The translations under genes were made by a program, and so were the position numbers. The notes beneath the pieces were generated by a model. It was not told the origin of the DNA and did not search any database. It saw only the letters and a program-made list of their open reading frames with translations. Below are positions 27,405 through 37,297 of a stretch of 64,000 nt of DNA, piece by piece (position 1 is the stretch's first letter; the number at the start of each line of letters is the position of its first letter). The stretch lies in contig NZ_LN898229.1 in the NCBI RefSeq assembly GCF_001457835.1, positions 64,293-128,292 on the forward strand, in the 5' to 3' direction. This DNA is from Fenollaria timonensis (lineage in GTDB: Bacteria > Bacillota > Clostridia > Tissierellales > Peptoniphilaceae).

Positions 27405-27435
27405 AAAAAGAAAGACTCTTTCGAGCCTATCTTTC
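27405..27435 (-). terminator. Probable terminator of the 30-residue peptide gene
   Basis: Minus strand stem GAAAGA/TCTTTC (27435-27430 with 27415-27410) with an inner CTC/GAG pair and a four-base bulge, then five T (27409-27405). Confidence 0.6.
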
Positions 27436-27444
27436 TGGTAAATT

Positions 27445-27537
27445 TTAATTTGGAGGTTTCTTGAAGTGTATTTTGTCCGCTTTCTTGTAGATATAAGGAT
27501 ACTTAGTAAGTGAAAACGCTAATGACTTTAATTTCAT
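27445..27537 (-). CDS. Candidate small basic peptide, 30 residues
   Basis: On the minus strand ATG 27537 opens a 30-codon frame beginning MKLKSLAFSLTKYPYIYKK and ending in KKPPN, with TAA at 27447-27445. It has an excellent ribosome site, AAAGGAG (27552-27546) eight bases from ATG, a TATAAT box 35-40 bases upstream (27580-27575 region) without a good -35 partner, and a terminator-like hairpin just after it. It is strongly basic and tyrosine-rich, with no clear signal peptide or membrane helix. I recognise no family. The surrounding signals, not the protein, are the evidence. Confidence 0.5.
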   Translation of the reverse strand: MKLKSLAFSLTKYPYIYKKADKIHFKKPPN

Positions 27538-27646
27538 TCAACACACTCCTTTAATTAATTTGAAAATTCCTACACTTATATTATAAGGCATATAACATCT
27601 TTTGTGGTTAAGTGCGTGTAAAGTTTAGGTAAATTTTAAATTTGTA

Positions 27647-27675
27647 TTGAATTAGCTTTCTTTCTGTTGTATAAT
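27647..27675 (+). promoter_or_regulatory. Promoter of the AI-2E family transporter gene
   Basis: TTGAAT (27647-27652), 17-base spacer, TATAAT (27670-27675), then an AAAGGGGGG ribosome site before ATG 27700. Confidence 0.8.
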
Positions 27676-27699
27676 TAGCTTATAAAGGGGGGCATAATT

Positions 27700-28842
27700 A
27701 TGGATGAAAAATATGATAAAAAAGCCTTTAAGTTTTACAGGAATTTGATTGCTTTTGGAATAATTTTATACATTTTGCTAAATAATTTGCATATGATTTG
27801 GCACTACTTCAACGTTTTCTTAGGCATCATCACGCCTTTCTTAGCCGGAGGCTTTGTTGCTTTTATACTTAATATACCACTTAAGTTGTTTGAAGAGAAA
27901 ATTTTTAAGAAGTGGCAGCCGAAGAAAAAAGGCGGCAAGCGTGCTGTTTGCTTGCTTCTTACGCTTCTATCTCTTGCTCTCATAATCTTCTTACTTATTT
28001 ATATAGTAGGTCCAAGGGTTCAAGCCTCACTAATAAGTGTTGTTGAAAAGCTTCCTGATTTTGAAGATCAACTTGTGAAGATACCAGTACTTAAAGACTA
28101 TGAAGAGAACATTCACGAAATATTCTCAAAGATTAATATCAATAGCGCTCAAAAGGCTCTGATTGACTATATCAAAAATGCTAACACTGATTTATTTAAC
28201 ACTATTGTATCAAGGGTTGGCTCTGTACTAAACACTTTATTTGGTGTCTTAATGGGCTTTGTCTTTGCTATATATGCCTTAATCTCTAAGGAGGATCTGT
28301 CTAGAAAGTCTAAGGAGCTTTTATACTCAGCTTTACCTGAGAGATGGGCTGACAAGCTTGTTAAGCTTGGTAAGATTATCTTTGAAAACTTCTACAATTT
28401 CTTCACTGGTCAGTTCATCGAGGCCCTTGTCTTTGGCGCAATGTGTTTTGTAGGTATGCTTATATTTAGATTCCCATTCGCTCCAGCCATATCCATAATC
28501 ATGGGGCTTGGCGCTTTAATACCAATACTAGGTGCCTACATCGGTGTTTTCACCGGCGCACTGCTAATACTTTTGCAATCACCGTTCAAGGCGTTGATGT
28601 TCATAGTATTTATAATAGTCTTGCAACAATTTGATGGCAATGTTACTTATCCAAGGATAGTTGGCAACAAGGTCGGCTTACCTGCAATGTTTGTAATTGT
28701 GGCAATAACTGTAGGTGGCGCACTATTTGGCGTCACTGGAATGATACTCTTCGTACCACTATTCTCGACTATATATGAACTGCTTACTATATATAAGAAC
28801 AAGAGGCTTAAAGAGAAAGGTATTAATATAAAAACAAAGTAG
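27700..28842 (+). CDS. AI-2E family (UPF0118) transporter
   Basis: 380 residues with the family topology: two N-terminal helices, a helical hairpin, a central soluble segment (about 105-165) and a cluster of C-terminal helices. The conserved C-terminal region GALIPILGAYIGVFTGAL and QFDGNVTYPRIVGNKVGLP is clear. Members have been linked to autoinducer-2 export, Na+/H+ exchange or other small-molecule export, so the name is not proof of function. Single-gene unit with its own promoter and terminator. Confidence 0.9.
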   Translation: MDEKYDKKAFKFYRNLIAFGIILYILLNNLHMIWHYFNVFLGIITPFLAGGFVAFILNIPLKLFEEKIFKKWQPKKKGGKRAVCLLLTLLSLALIIFLLIYIVGPRVQASLISVVEKLPDFEDQLVKIPVLKDYEENIHEIFSKININSAQKALIDYIKNANTDLFNTIVSRVGSVLNTLFGVLMGFVFAIYALISKEDLSRKSKELLYSALPERWADKLVKLGKIIFENFYNFFTGQFIEALVFGAMCFVGMLIFRFPFAPAISIIMGLGALIPILGAYIGVFTGALLILLQSPFKALMFIVFIIVLQQFDGNVTYPRIVGNKVGLPAMFVIVAITVGGALFGVTGMILFVPLFSTIYELLTIYKNKRLKEKGINIKTK

Positions 28843-28854
28843 CTTAGATAAGAG

Positions 28855-28886
28855 AAATGCACTTCGCGAACGAAGTGCATTTTTTC
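28855..28886 (+). terminator. Terminator of the AI-2E transporter gene
   Basis: Perfect 12-bp stem AAATGCACTTCG/CGAAGTGCATTT (28855-28866, 28871-28882) with a CGAA loop and a T run. It may also end the convergent pepD operon. Confidence 0.92.
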
Positions 28887-28911
28887 TGTGTATTTATGTT
28901 TTAATTTGAAA

Positions 28912-30342
28912 TTAATGAACTGCCTTAAGAAGCGCTTTAAGGAATTCCCACATTCTAGCTGTTGACTTGATATCTAGATGTTCTCTGTTTGTATGAACGT
29001 CGTAGATGTTTGGTCCAAAGCTTATCATCTTAGTGTTTGGTAAGATTTGTTTTAGTAGACCGCATTCAAGTCCTGCGTGTATAGCGCTTACTTCTGCGTC
29101 TTCACCTGTAACTTCTTTATAAACCTTTGATACTAAATCTCTTAGTACTGGGTCTTCATCGAATTCCCATGAAGGATATGCCTCTGATAGTTCAACTTTG
29201 CCGCCAAGTACTTCAGTCATTATTCTAACTTGTTCTCTTACTTCAACAAGTGCTGCGTCTGATGAGCTTCTGATCGAGCATAGATAGTTCACGCCATTTC
29301 CCTCAGTTCTAAGTACAGCTGCGTTACAGCTTGTCATTACAAGACCTTCTATGTCCTTTGACATGTAGATAACTCCGTGTGGAGCAAGCATTAAGAAGTT
29401 TATGATTCTGTTAGTATCCTTCTTAGTCATTACTTTTTCAGCTTTTACTTCTTTAAATTCAAGGCTCATATTTGGGTCTTCTACGTGATAATCTTTTTTG
29501 ATGTGAGTGAATAAATCATTCATCGCATCTTTAACTTTAGCGTAGTCTGTATGAACTATAGTAGCCTTAGCAACATTGGCGATGGCATTGTGCTTAGTAC
29601 CACCTTCGATTGAAGCTAATCTTAATTTATCGCAGTTACATTCATTTAATAATCTTGCTAAAACTTTGATAGCGTTTGCTCTTTGCTTAATGATTTCCAT
29701 ACCGCTGTGTCCGCCAGTAAAGCCCTTTAAGCTGATTTCTAGAGCTGCTTCGCTATTGTCTTCAAATTCAACTTCGAATTTTGATTCACTATTGACACCG
29801 CCTGAGCTTGATGATAAGAATATACCTTCTTCTTCAGAGTCGATATTGAATAGGTAATCGCCACTTAGGTGCTCATTTGTTAAGTTTACTGCTCCGACCA
29901 TGGATGTTTCTTCAGCTGTTGTAAACACTGCTTCGATGGCTGGGTGCTCGATGTCGTCTGCATCTAGTACTGCAAGTGCCATAGCAACTGCTATACCATC
30001 GTCAGCGCCAAGTGTTGTGTCATTTGCTCTTAGATAGTCTCCGTCAACTATCATCTCGATTGGATCTTTTGAGAAATCATGGTTGCTATCTAAACCTTTT
30101 TCGCAAACCATATCCATATGTCCTTGTAGGATAACCTTTGGAGCATTTTCATAGCCCTTAGTAGCAGCTTTGTGTATAACGATGTTTAGCGCCTCATCTT
30201 GCCAAACGTCTAAATTTCTTTCCTTAGCCCAATTGTATAGAAAATCAGAAATTCTCTTTTCGTCGCCCGATCCTCTTGGGATTTGGTTAATCTCTTTAAA
30301 CCAATGAAAAACCTCTTGTGCTGGTAAATCTTTGTAATCCAT
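28912..30342 (-). CDS. pepD: Aminoacyl-histidine dipeptidase (Xaa-His dipeptidase)
   Basis: 476 residues, the normal size of PepD-type M20 metallopeptidases. Zinc-site motifs: LQGHMDMVCEKG (first histidine), TLGADDGIAVAMAL (bridging aspartate) and FTTAEETSMVGA (catalytic and metal glutamates); a late HTNREHLDI-type segment supplies the last ligand. Cleaves dipeptides such as carnosine in the cytoplasm. Last gene of a long minus-strand unit. Confidence 0.94.
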   Translation of the reverse strand: MDYKDLPAQEVFHWFKEINQIPRGSGDEKRISDFLYNWAKERNLDVWQDEALNIVIHKAATKGYENAPKVILQGHMDMVCEKGLDSNHDFSKDPIEMIVDGDYLRANDTTLGADDGIAVAMALAVLDADDIEHPAIEAVFTTAEETSMVGAVNLTNEHLSGDYLFNIDSEEEGIFLSSSSGGVNSESKFEVEFEDNSEAALEISLKGFTGGHSGMEIIKQRANAIKVLARLLNECNCDKLRLASIEGGTKHNAIANVAKATIVHTDYAKVKDAMNDLFTHIKKDYHVEDPNMSLEFKEVKAEKVMTKKDTNRIINFLMLAPHGVIYMSKDIEGLVMTSCNAAVLRTEGNGVNYLCSIRSSSDAALVEVREQVRIMTEVLGGKVELSEAYPSWEFDEDPVLRDLVSKVYKEVTGEDAEVSAIHAGLECGLLKQILPNTKMISFGPNIYDVHTNREHLDIKSTARMWEFLKALLKAVH

Positions 30343-30353
30343 AATTTTACCTC

Positions 30354-30587
30354 CTAAAAATTTTCTTCGAAATACTTAATTATATCGTCTGATTCGTAAA
30401 GCGGCTTGCCGTCAATGAATAGGCATGGCACTTGATCCTTGCCGCCTCTTTTGATTAAGTCTTCGTTGTTATTTCCCTCTTTGATGTCAACAAGTTCAAC
30501 GTCCTTGATTTGACAATTGTCCATCATGTAGTTCAATACCTTTTGACAGAATGGACAAGTTTCTTTGTAATAAAGTTCTAATTTCAT
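30354..30587 (-). CDS. Glutaredoxin family protein
   Basis: 77 residues with a thioredoxin fold. Redox motif CPFC at residues 11-14, cis-proline segment QVPCLFIDG near 52-60, and C-terminal YESDDIIKYFEENF helix. Likely a thiol-disulfide reductant in the cytoplasm. Eleven bases from pepD and nine from the exonuclease gene, so co-transcribed. Confidence 0.9.
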   Translation of the reverse strand: MKLELYYKETCPFCQKVLNYMMDNCQIKDVELVDIKEGNNNEDLIKRGGKDQVPCLFIDGKPLYESDDIIKYFEENF

Positions 30588-30596
30588 CTTAACCTC

Positions 30597-31526
30597 CTAA
30601 ATACTACCTAATTTAATTATATTTCGAATAAATAATTTATTTTGTATGCGTATAGGAACGATGCCTTCCTCGACTAAGTCCTCGCCGTCGAAGTCCTCGC
30701 TCTTTAAGCTAGCAAGGGAGCTCTTCTCAAGGTACTTCACCTTGCGTGCATCCTTCATATAGCCCGTCTTTAACGTAAACTCAAGATGCCTACACTCCTC
30801 ATCCTCTTCAATGAGGTAGCCTTGTTCCTCTACATAAGTATTAATACCCATATCGGTAGTAAAATCAATCATCAAGATGTCTTTTTTTATGCTGTGCTTA
30901 TCGAATTTGTATTTGCGTCCGTCTATGTCTATGGTGATCTTCTCATCCAATAGGTCCAGTATAGACATAGTTGCCGGCATATACAATAGGTCATCGTAGT
31001 TATGAAGGACGAATCTATCAAAACTTTCTTGATTTTTATTCTTTACATAGTCTTTGTAAAAGCTGATGCACTCACCGCCATTGTAACGGTCTTCTCTAGT
31101 GATGCCAAGCTTCTTCTCAATATTCTTTTGCTTAAGCCCATCAAGCTTTAGCGTGTCCTTGTGTAGTCTAAGTTTTTCATACATATCAAAGGAGTCCATG
31201 GCTATGGGCTCTATACCATAACGCTCGGCCCTCTTCGCGATGAAAGGAAGGTCAAAGGAGTTTCCGTTATAAGTAACGACTGTCTTGTAGCCCTTAAGCC
31301 TCTCCTTCATTAGCTTAAGAATTTCTTCTTCCTCATCTCTATCCTCAGCTATGAGCTGCGTTATATGCATTGTCACCTTCTTTAAGTCAATAAAAACTAG
31401 CCCGATGAGGTAGATAAAGCTTCTCATGGGGCTAAGTCCTGTCGTTTCAATATCAAGAAAAACAGCTTCCTCATCGTAGTACTTTGACTTAAAAGTTAAT
31501 TTTTCATCATATTCTAAAATTTTCAT
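30597..31526 (-). CDS. YprB-like ribonuclease H-fold exonuclease
   Basis: 309 residues. DEDD-type exonuclease motifs: FLDIETTGLSP (about residues 23-33), VTYNGNSFDLPFI (about 96-108) and LHNYDDLLYMP (about 171-181). This is the YprB/RNase H-like family often found next to helicase or ychF genes. Substrate not established. Start overlaps the ychF stop. Confidence 0.85.
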   Translation of the reverse strand: MKILEYDEKLTFKSKYYDEEAVFLDIETTGLSPMRSFIYLIGLVFIDLKKVTMHITQLIAEDRDEEEEILKLMKERLKGYKTVVTYNGNSFDLPFIAKRAERYGIEPIAMDSFDMYEKLRLHKDTLKLDGLKQKNIEKKLGITREDRYNGGECISFYKDYVKNKNQESFDRFVLHNYDDLLYMPATMSILDLLDEKITIDIDGRKYKFDKHSIKKDILMIDFTTDMGINTYVEEQGYLIEEDEECRHLEFTLKTGYMKDARKVKYLEKSSLASLKSEDFDGEDLVEEGIVPIRIQNKLFIRNIIKLGSI

Positions 31527-32623
31527 TATACATTAAACCTGAAGTAAACTATATCTCCTTCTTGCATAATATAGTCCTTGCCTTCTAGCCTCATAAGGCC
31601 CTTCTCTTTTACTTTGTTCATGGACATCTCGTTGGCTACAAGGTCATCATAGCTAACAACTTCCGCACGTATAAAGCCTCTAGCGATGTCTGAGTGTATC
31701 TTAGCTGCTGCGTCAACGGCCTTAGTGCCCTTCTTAATAGTCCACGCCCTCGTCTCGTCTTCACCAGTTGTTAAGAAACTCATTAAGCCAAGTAGCTTAT
31801 AGCTCTTTCTTATAAGTCTATCTAGACCAGACTCTTTTATGCCCATGTCTTCAAGAAAAGCCTTTCTCTCTTCGTCATCAAGTTCACTCATCTCTTCTTC
31901 AATCTTAACTGAGATTGGAACTATCTCAGAGCCTTCTGCTTCAGCGTATTCTCTTAGCTTGTCAACGTATTTATTATCCTTTAAATCATTGATGTAGTCG
32001 TCTTCAGATACATTTAAAACGTAGATTATAGGTTTTAAGCTAAGTAAATTAAATCCTCTAAGCATAGCCTTTTGATCGTCGTTAAGCTCAAGCACTCTGG
32101 CTGACTTTCCTTCTTCAAGAACCTTTTTCACTTCATTAAGTAAATCAAGTTCTGCTTGTAAAGACTTGTCGCCCTTCACTTGCTTTGTTAATTTTTGTAT
32201 TCTCGCTTCAACCATATCCAAGTCAGAGAAGATTAATTCTAGGTTTATAGTCTCTATGTCTCTGATTGGATCAATGCTTCCATCGACATGGACTATATTT
32301 TCGTCTTCAAAAACTCTTAACACGTGGACAATGGCTTCGACTTCTCTTATATGTGATAAAAACTTATTGCCAAGGCCCTCTCCCTTTGACGCGCCCTTAA
32401 CAAGACCCGCTATATCATAAAATTCAATTACAGCTGGAATCGTTTTCTTCGATTTATTTACATCTGTTAATATTTTTAGTCTCTCATCTGGCACTTCAAC
32501 GACGCCGACATTTGGGTCTATGGTGCAGAATGGGTAGTTAGCTACCTCTGCTCCCGCCTTTGTCACGGCGTTAAAAAGTGTTGACTTACCAACGTTTGGT
32601 AGTCCTACTATACCTAATTTCAT
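31526..32623 (-). CDS. ychF: Redox-regulated ATPase YchF
   Basis: 365 residues. Obg-family P-loop protein: G1 GLPNVGKST at residues 6-14, G3 [16 protein letters not shown], and NVSE at the G4 position instead of NKxD, the change that gives YchF its ATP preference. A C-terminal TGS-like domain (about 280-365) is present. Binds ribosomes and is involved in stress responses in other bacteria. Start overlaps the wecB stop. Confidence 0.97.
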   Translation of the reverse strand: MKLGIVGLPNVGKSTLFNAVTKAGAEVANYPFCTIDPNVGVVEVPDERLKILTDVNKSKKTIPAVIEFYDIAGLVKGASKGEGLGNKFLSHIREVEAIVHVLRVFEDENIVHVDGSIDPIRDIETINLELIFSDLDMVEARIQKLTKQVKGDKSLQAELDLLNEVKKVLEEGKSARVLELNDDQKAMLRGFNLLSLKPIIYVLNVSEDDYINDLKDNKYVDKLREYAEAEGSEIVPISVKIEEEMSELDDEERKAFLEDMGIKESGLDRLIRKSYKLLGLMSFLTTGEDETRAWTIKKGTKAVDAAAKIHSDIARGFIRAEVVSYDDLVANEMSMNKVKEKGLMRLEGKDYIMQEGDIVYFRFNV

Positions 32624-33729
32624 TACTTTACCTCTCTTATCAATATATCTTTAATCATCTTGGCGCTATTGCCGTCGCCATATGGGTTGATGGCCTTATG
32701 CATCTTCATGTACTCATCTTCATCTGTTAATAACGTCTTCATATTATTATAAACGCTATCAAACTCAGTTCCGACAAGTTTTGCAGTGCCATATTCAATG
32801 CCTTCTGGCCTTTCAGTCTCGCGTCTAACAACAAGAACTGGTACGCCAAGCGCAGGTGCCTCCTCTTGCAGTCCACCTGAGTCAGTGACTACCATGTAGG
32901 CATTTTTAAGTATATAAGCCATGTCTTCATACTCAACCGGCTCAGTTAAAATTACATTACTAGCTCCATCTAAATGTTTTTTCGCAAGCTCTCTAACTCT
33001 TGGGTTTGGATGCATAGGAAAGACAATGTTCACATCATTAAACTCATCAGCTACTTTTCTCACTGCGCCAAAGATATTTTCCATAGGCTCACCTTGGTTC
33101 TCTCTTCTGTGTGAAGTAAGAAGAATTAGCTTTTTACTTAAATCTATCTTCTTAAGATCATCTCTTGTAAATGAATCAACCTTGTCAGCTGTCATCAGAA
33201 GCGCGTCAATAACAGTATTACCAGTTATGTAAAGCTTATCCATATCGTAGCCTTCTTTGATAAGGTTTTCCTTCGCCCTTTGTGTTGGGCAGAAATGAAA
33301 GTTAGTCATGATGCCAGTTAGCTTCCTGTTCGCTTCCTCTGGGAAGGGGCTAAGTATATTGCCACTACGTAGTCCCGCCTCAACGTGACCTATCTTAACA
33401 CCGTTGTAAAAAGCTTCAAGCGCTCCTGCAAAGACAGTTGTAGTGTCACCTTGAACCAAGACAACATCAGGCTTTTCCTTCTTGATAACTTCCTCAAGTC
33501 CCTTTAGTGACCTTACAGTTATGTCAGTCAAAGTCTGTCCCTTTTCAAATATATTCAAATCATAATCAATTTCTAAATCAAAAACCTTTATTACCGAGTC
33601 CAAAAGCTCTCTATGTTGACTCGTTATGCACGTTACAAGCTCAACACCATCAGCATTTTTAAGCTCCTTAATAATAGGCGCCATCTTTATACCTTCAGGT
33701 CTTGTTCCAAATATTACTAAAGCTTTCAA
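32623..33729 (-). CDS. wecB: UDP-N-acetylglucosamine 2-epimerase (non-hydrolysing)
   Basis: 368 residues. Interconverts UDP-GlcNAc and UDP-ManNAc. Motifs seen are FGTRPEGIKMAP, VQGDTTTVFAGALEAF, GHVEAGLRSG, LTSHRREN and DSGGLQEEAP. Overlaps the upstream TagO gene by four bases. Together they suggest the start of a ManNAc-containing wall polymer such as teichoic acid linkage units or capsule. No tagA homologue is in the window. Confidence 0.96.
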   Translation of the reverse strand: MKALVIFGTRPEGIKMAPIIKELKNADGVELVTCITSQHRELLDSVIKVFDLEIDYDLNIFEKGQTLTDITVRSLKGLEEVIKKEKPDVVLVQGDTTTVFAGALEAFYNGVKIGHVEAGLRSGNILSPFPEEANRKLTGIMTNFHFCPTQRAKENLIKEGYDMDKLYITGNTVIDALLMTADKVDSFTRDDLKKIDLSKKLILLTSHRRENQGEPMENIFGAVRKVADEFNDVNIVFPMHPNPRVRELAKKHLDGASNVILTEPVEYEDMAYILKNAYMVVTDSGGLQEEAPALGVPVLVVRRETERPEGIEYGTAKLVGTEFDSVYNNMKTLLTDEDEYMKMHKAINPYGDGNSAKMIKDILIREVK

Positions 33730-34751
33730 TTTTCACCATCCTTAAACAATCCAATCTTGTATGCTAAAAAAACTATTATCATAAATATAATTCCTGAAAT
33801 AAGTACCGAAACAGTATTTCTAAGCTTCATAACAAGTATGCCAAATATTGAGAATATGGCTGATATCGTATATAGTATCAAAACCGTCTTCTTAGTCGAG
33901 TACTTTCTTAAGAGTCTGTGGTGCAGGTGTCCCTTGTCCGCCGAGGCGATGGACCTGCCGCTAAGAAGCCTTCTAATCATTGCAAATGTCGTATCAAAGA
34001 CAGGTAGACCAAGTATCATGATTGGCACTATGATACCGATGGCTGCAACCGCCTTCATCGCTCCTTGTATAGTGATGACAGAGAGCATAAAGCCCGCGAG
34101 TAAAGCGCCCGTATCGCCCATAAATATCTTTGCTGGAGCAAAATTATATTTTAAAAAGGCTAGGTAGCTAAAGCCGACACATAGACATAAAGCTGTCAGC
34201 GAGTACTGTTCATACGAAACCGATACCACGGCTAAAGTCATTGACGAGATAAAGACAACGCCTCCTGCTAGGCCATCGAGCCCATCTATTAAATTTATGA
34301 TGTTTGTAACAGCCACTATCCAAAATAGCGTTGCTGGAAGCGATAGGTAGCCAAGCGATAACAAATTATTATCAATAAATGGGTTACCTATGTTCATTAT
34401 CCTTATATTGCCTAAAAAATATACTACAAGTCCAGCTAATAGCTGAAATAGTACCTTGTATTTCGGTTTAAGGTCATGCATGTCATCGTAGAAGCCAGAT
34501 AACAATATGATTGTCGCACCTATGAATATGGCTGTGTTCCTTGGCGTAAACTTATATAGTATCATATATGGGATAAAGATCGCGAAGTACATAGCAAAGC
34601 CCCCGCAAGTTGGGATGGCATCAGTATGCATACGTCTTTGATCCTTAGGAACATCGATGAAACCGAATTTCTTAGACAAGCGTATTTGAAGTTTAGTAAG
34701 TATCAGTCCAAGGACTAAGCTTACAAAAGCCGCAAAATATATTCTCCTCAA
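33726..34751 (-). CDS. tagO: Undecaprenyl-phosphate GlcNAc-1-phosphate transferase (TagO/WecA-like)
   Basis: 341 residues with about ten membrane helices of the MraY family. Cytoplasmic motifs: PTCGG region, SGFYDDMHDLKPK (acidic pair), NLIDGLDGLAGG and the KGHLHHRLL histidine motif, which separates WecA/TagO types from MraY. Starts lipid-linked polymer synthesis by moving GlcNAc-1-P to undecaprenyl phosphate. Adjacent to wecB. Confidence 0.95.
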   Translation of the reverse strand: MRRIYFAAFVSLVLGLILTKLQIRLSKKFGFIDVPKDQRRMHTDAIPTCGGFAMYFAIFIPYMILYKFTPRNTAIFIGATIILLSGFYDDMHDLKPKYKVLFQLLAGLVVYFLGNIRIMNIGNPFIDNNLLSLGYLSLPATLFWIVAVTNIINLIDGLDGLAGGVVFISSMTLAVVSVSYEQYSLTALCLCVGFSYLAFLKYNFAPAKIFMGDTGALLAGFMLSVITIQGAMKAVAAIGIIVPIMILGLPVFDTTFAMIRRLLSGRSIASADKGHLHHRLLRKYSTKKTVLILYTISAIFSIFGILVMKLRNTVSVLISGIIFMIIVFLAYKIGLFKDGEN

Positions 34752-34760
34752 TTAATTCAC

Positions 34761-35393
<633 letters not shown>

Positions 35394-35828
35394 CTAACAA
35401 TTTTCGATTAAATCGACTCTTCTTTTATGTCTTCCTGCTAAAAATTCTTCTGCTAAAAATGTATCAAGTATAGACTTAGCAAGCTCATCACCGATTACTC
35501 TTGCGCCAAGAGCTAGCATGTTCGCGTCGTTATGGTTTCTAGACATCTTCGCCATGTATTCGTTAGTGCAAAGAGCGCATCTAATGCCTTGGGCCTTGTT
35601 CGCAGCAAGTGAAATGCCTATGCCAGTGCCGCAGATAACAACAGCCTTTTCTACTTCGCCTGCAATTACACCGTTTGCGGCCTTCTTGCCATAAACTGGG
35701 TAGTCAACCGACTCAGTTGAATCAGTTCCATAATCAACGACTTCAATACCTTTTTCACTAAGGTAGCTCTTTAACTTTTCCTTTAATTCAAATCCTCCGT
35801 GATCTGATGCAATGCCTATCTTTCTCAT
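35394..35828 (-). CDS. rpiB: Ribose-5-phosphate isomerase B
   Basis: 144 residues. Interconverts ribulose-5-P and ribose-5-P. N-terminal ASDHGGFELKE, active-site cysteine in CGTGIGIS (about residue 66) and RNHNDANMLALGARV are diagnostic for RpiB. Nine bases upstream of upp, so precursor supply and salvage genes are co-transcribed. Confidence 0.96.
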   Translation of the reverse strand: MRKIGIASDHGGFELKEKLKSYLSEKGIEVVDYGTDSTESVDYPVYGKKAANGVIAGEVEKAVVICGTGIGISLAANKAQGIRCALCTNEYMAKMSRNHNDANMLALGARVIGDELAKSILDTFLAEEFLAGRHKRRVDLIENC

Positions 35829-35870
35829 GATACCTCTCCTTTACAATTTTATCATATAAAATTTTTATTT

Positions 35871-36890
35871 TCAATACTTTATGTTGTGGCCCGACGACTT
35901 GATGATTCTGTTCATAATCGCCATGAAAATGCCCTTGCGCTCGTAGCCTTGTAAGATGATGTAGCCGTAGCCCTTGTCATCAGCCGTTCTTAACAAGTTA
36001 AATATATTGTGCGATATGCTGATGGGCTCCTTAATTGATCCTAGTTCCATGGTATTAAGCCCACGGAACTCGTCTTCATACTCCTTAAGCGTGAAGACAA
36101 CCGGATTCTTCTCAAGATTTGTCTCGTATTCGGCCTTCATCTTTGTAATAAGATCCTCGCCCTCACCCATGATGATGACTACCTTGGCATTTGGCTTGTA
36201 GTGCGTGTATTTTTGTCCTGGGCTGATGGGTTTCTTGACTTCTTTATCGTCAGTGATGGCCTCGTCGTACTCAGCTTCAGGTATTATCTTTTGTAAATCC
36301 TCTAATGAGATCTTGCCTGGCCTTAAGATGCGGACCTTGTCTCTACTTAGGTCGATGACAGTTGATTCGATGCCAACCTCGCTCATTTCGCCGTCAAGTA
36401 TGTACTTAAGCTTGCCATGAAGGTCCTTGTAGACGTGCTCAGCGCATGTTGGCGATGGATAGCCAGATATGTTCGCGCTTGGAGCGGCTATGGGTGTGCC
36501 CGCATACTCAATCAGCTTTCTCGCTACATCGCTAGATGGCATACGTATAGCGACGCTATCAAGCCCAGCAGTGATTACGCTTGGAACGATGTCCTTCTTC
36601 TTTAAGATTATAGTCATAGGTCCCGGCCAAAAAGCATCAAGAAGCGCATCGTATTTACTCTCGTAGTAAGCAAGCGGCTCAATCATCTCACGCGATGCTA
36701 TATGAAGAATAAGAGGGTTATCACTTTGCCTGCCCTTTGCTTCATAAATCTTTTTTACAGCCTCAGCATTTAGTCCATCCGCACCAAGACCATAAACAGT
36801 TTCAGTCGGAAAGGCAACGAGACCGCCTCTTTTAATCTCTTCAGCGCATAATTTTATATTCTCATCAGTAATTTTTAATACTTCAGTCAT
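35871..36890 (-). CDS. ywlC: L-threonylcarbamoyladenylate synthase (Sua5/YwlC)
   Basis: 339 residues from ATG 36890, supported by GAGGTTG upstream. Makes threonylcarbamoyl-AMP for t6A at tRNA position 37. The YrdC domain (about 1-205) shows GLVAFPTETVYGLGADG and ARGRQ-like KGRQSDNPL; a linker and a C-terminal Sua5 domain (about 235-339) follow, which explains the length. First gene of the long minus-strand operon. Confidence 0.95.
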   Translation of the reverse strand: MTEVLKITDENIKLCAEEIKRGGLVAFPTETVYGLGADGLNAEAVKKIYEAKGRQSDNPLILHIASREMIEPLAYYESKYDALLDAFWPGPMTIILKKKDIVPSVITAGLDSVAIRMPSSDVARKLIEYAGTPIAAPSANISGYPSPTCAEHVYKDLHGKLKYILDGEMSEVGIESTVIDLSRDKVRILRPGKISLEDLQKIIPEAEYDEAITDDKEVKKPISPGQKYTHYKPNAKVVIIMGEGEDLITKMKAEYETNLEKNPVVFTLKEYEDEFRGLNTMELGSIKEPISISHNIFNLLRTADDKGYGYIILQGYERKGIFMAIMNRIIKSSGHNIKY

Positions 36891-36910
36891 TATATCAACC
36901 TCTAAATTTA

Positions 36911-36939
36911 ATTTTACCACAAAAGCAGTGATTTATCAA
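36911..36939 (-). promoter_or_regulatory. Promoter of the ywlC-pepD operon
   Basis: Minus strand TTGATA (36939-36934), 17-base spacer, TAAAAT (36916-36911), about 20 bases before ATG 36890. Confidence 0.72.
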
Positions 36940-37081
36940 TACAAAGGCAGGTGAAAATGAGATTATAATTATACAAAATATTTACAAAGCATATAGCCTT
37001 GCTAATGGACCCGCGCGTGCCATATATAAGCGCGGCGGATGTATTAGGCTCGGCATGAGTCAATAGCAATGCACATGGCAT
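36940..37081. other. Unexplained intergenic stretch, locally GC-richer
   Basis: No gene is visible. About 36,995-37,080 is richer in G and C than nearby spacer DNA. It shares the 14-mer AGTCAATAGCAATG (37058-37071 region) with the promoter of the yitT-like gene at 50843-50856, which may be chance. Confidence 0.35.
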
Positions 37082-37110
37082 AAAAAGAGAGACCTTTTAC
37101 AGTCTCTCTT
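37082..37110 (-). terminator. Terminator originally serving the subtilisin gene
   Basis: Minus strand stem AAGAGAGAC/GTCTCTCTT (9 bp; 37110-37102 with 37093-37085) followed by T run (37086-37082). It lies just outside the insertion sequence. Removing the IS puts it about 25 bases behind the protease stop codon. Confidence 0.85.
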
Positions 37111-37112
37111 AG

Positions 37113-37120
37113 TAAATAGT
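37113..37120. repeat. Left target-site duplication TAAATAGT
   Basis: Identical to 38605-38612; the 8-bp duplication is the size expected for ISL3-type transposition. Confidence 0.95.
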
Positions 37121-37141
37121 GGCTCTATGTCAAATATTGGG

Positions 37142-37170
37142 GAGACTTATTGATTTAAGTCTCTCTTTTT
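37142..37170 (+). terminator. Inward-facing terminator in the left IS end
   Basis: Stem GAGACTTA/TAAGTCTC (37142-37149, 37156-37163) followed by TCTTTTT on the plus strand. Confidence 0.75.
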
Positions 37171-37297
37171 ATGTTAAAACTAACATTTGCACGTTTTTAA
37201 TTTATATACTTAAAATAACACAAATTTATGTAATTTTTGCATGACTAATAAACCTATATAGGCTTATTAGGTTTTTATGATGTTTTATATATATATT

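Noticed and set aside
37058-37071. Promoter or operator shared with 50843-50856 (14-mer AGTCAATAGCAATG)
   Set aside because: At 37,060 no -10 box stands at the right distance and no gene follows; probably chance or a relic.
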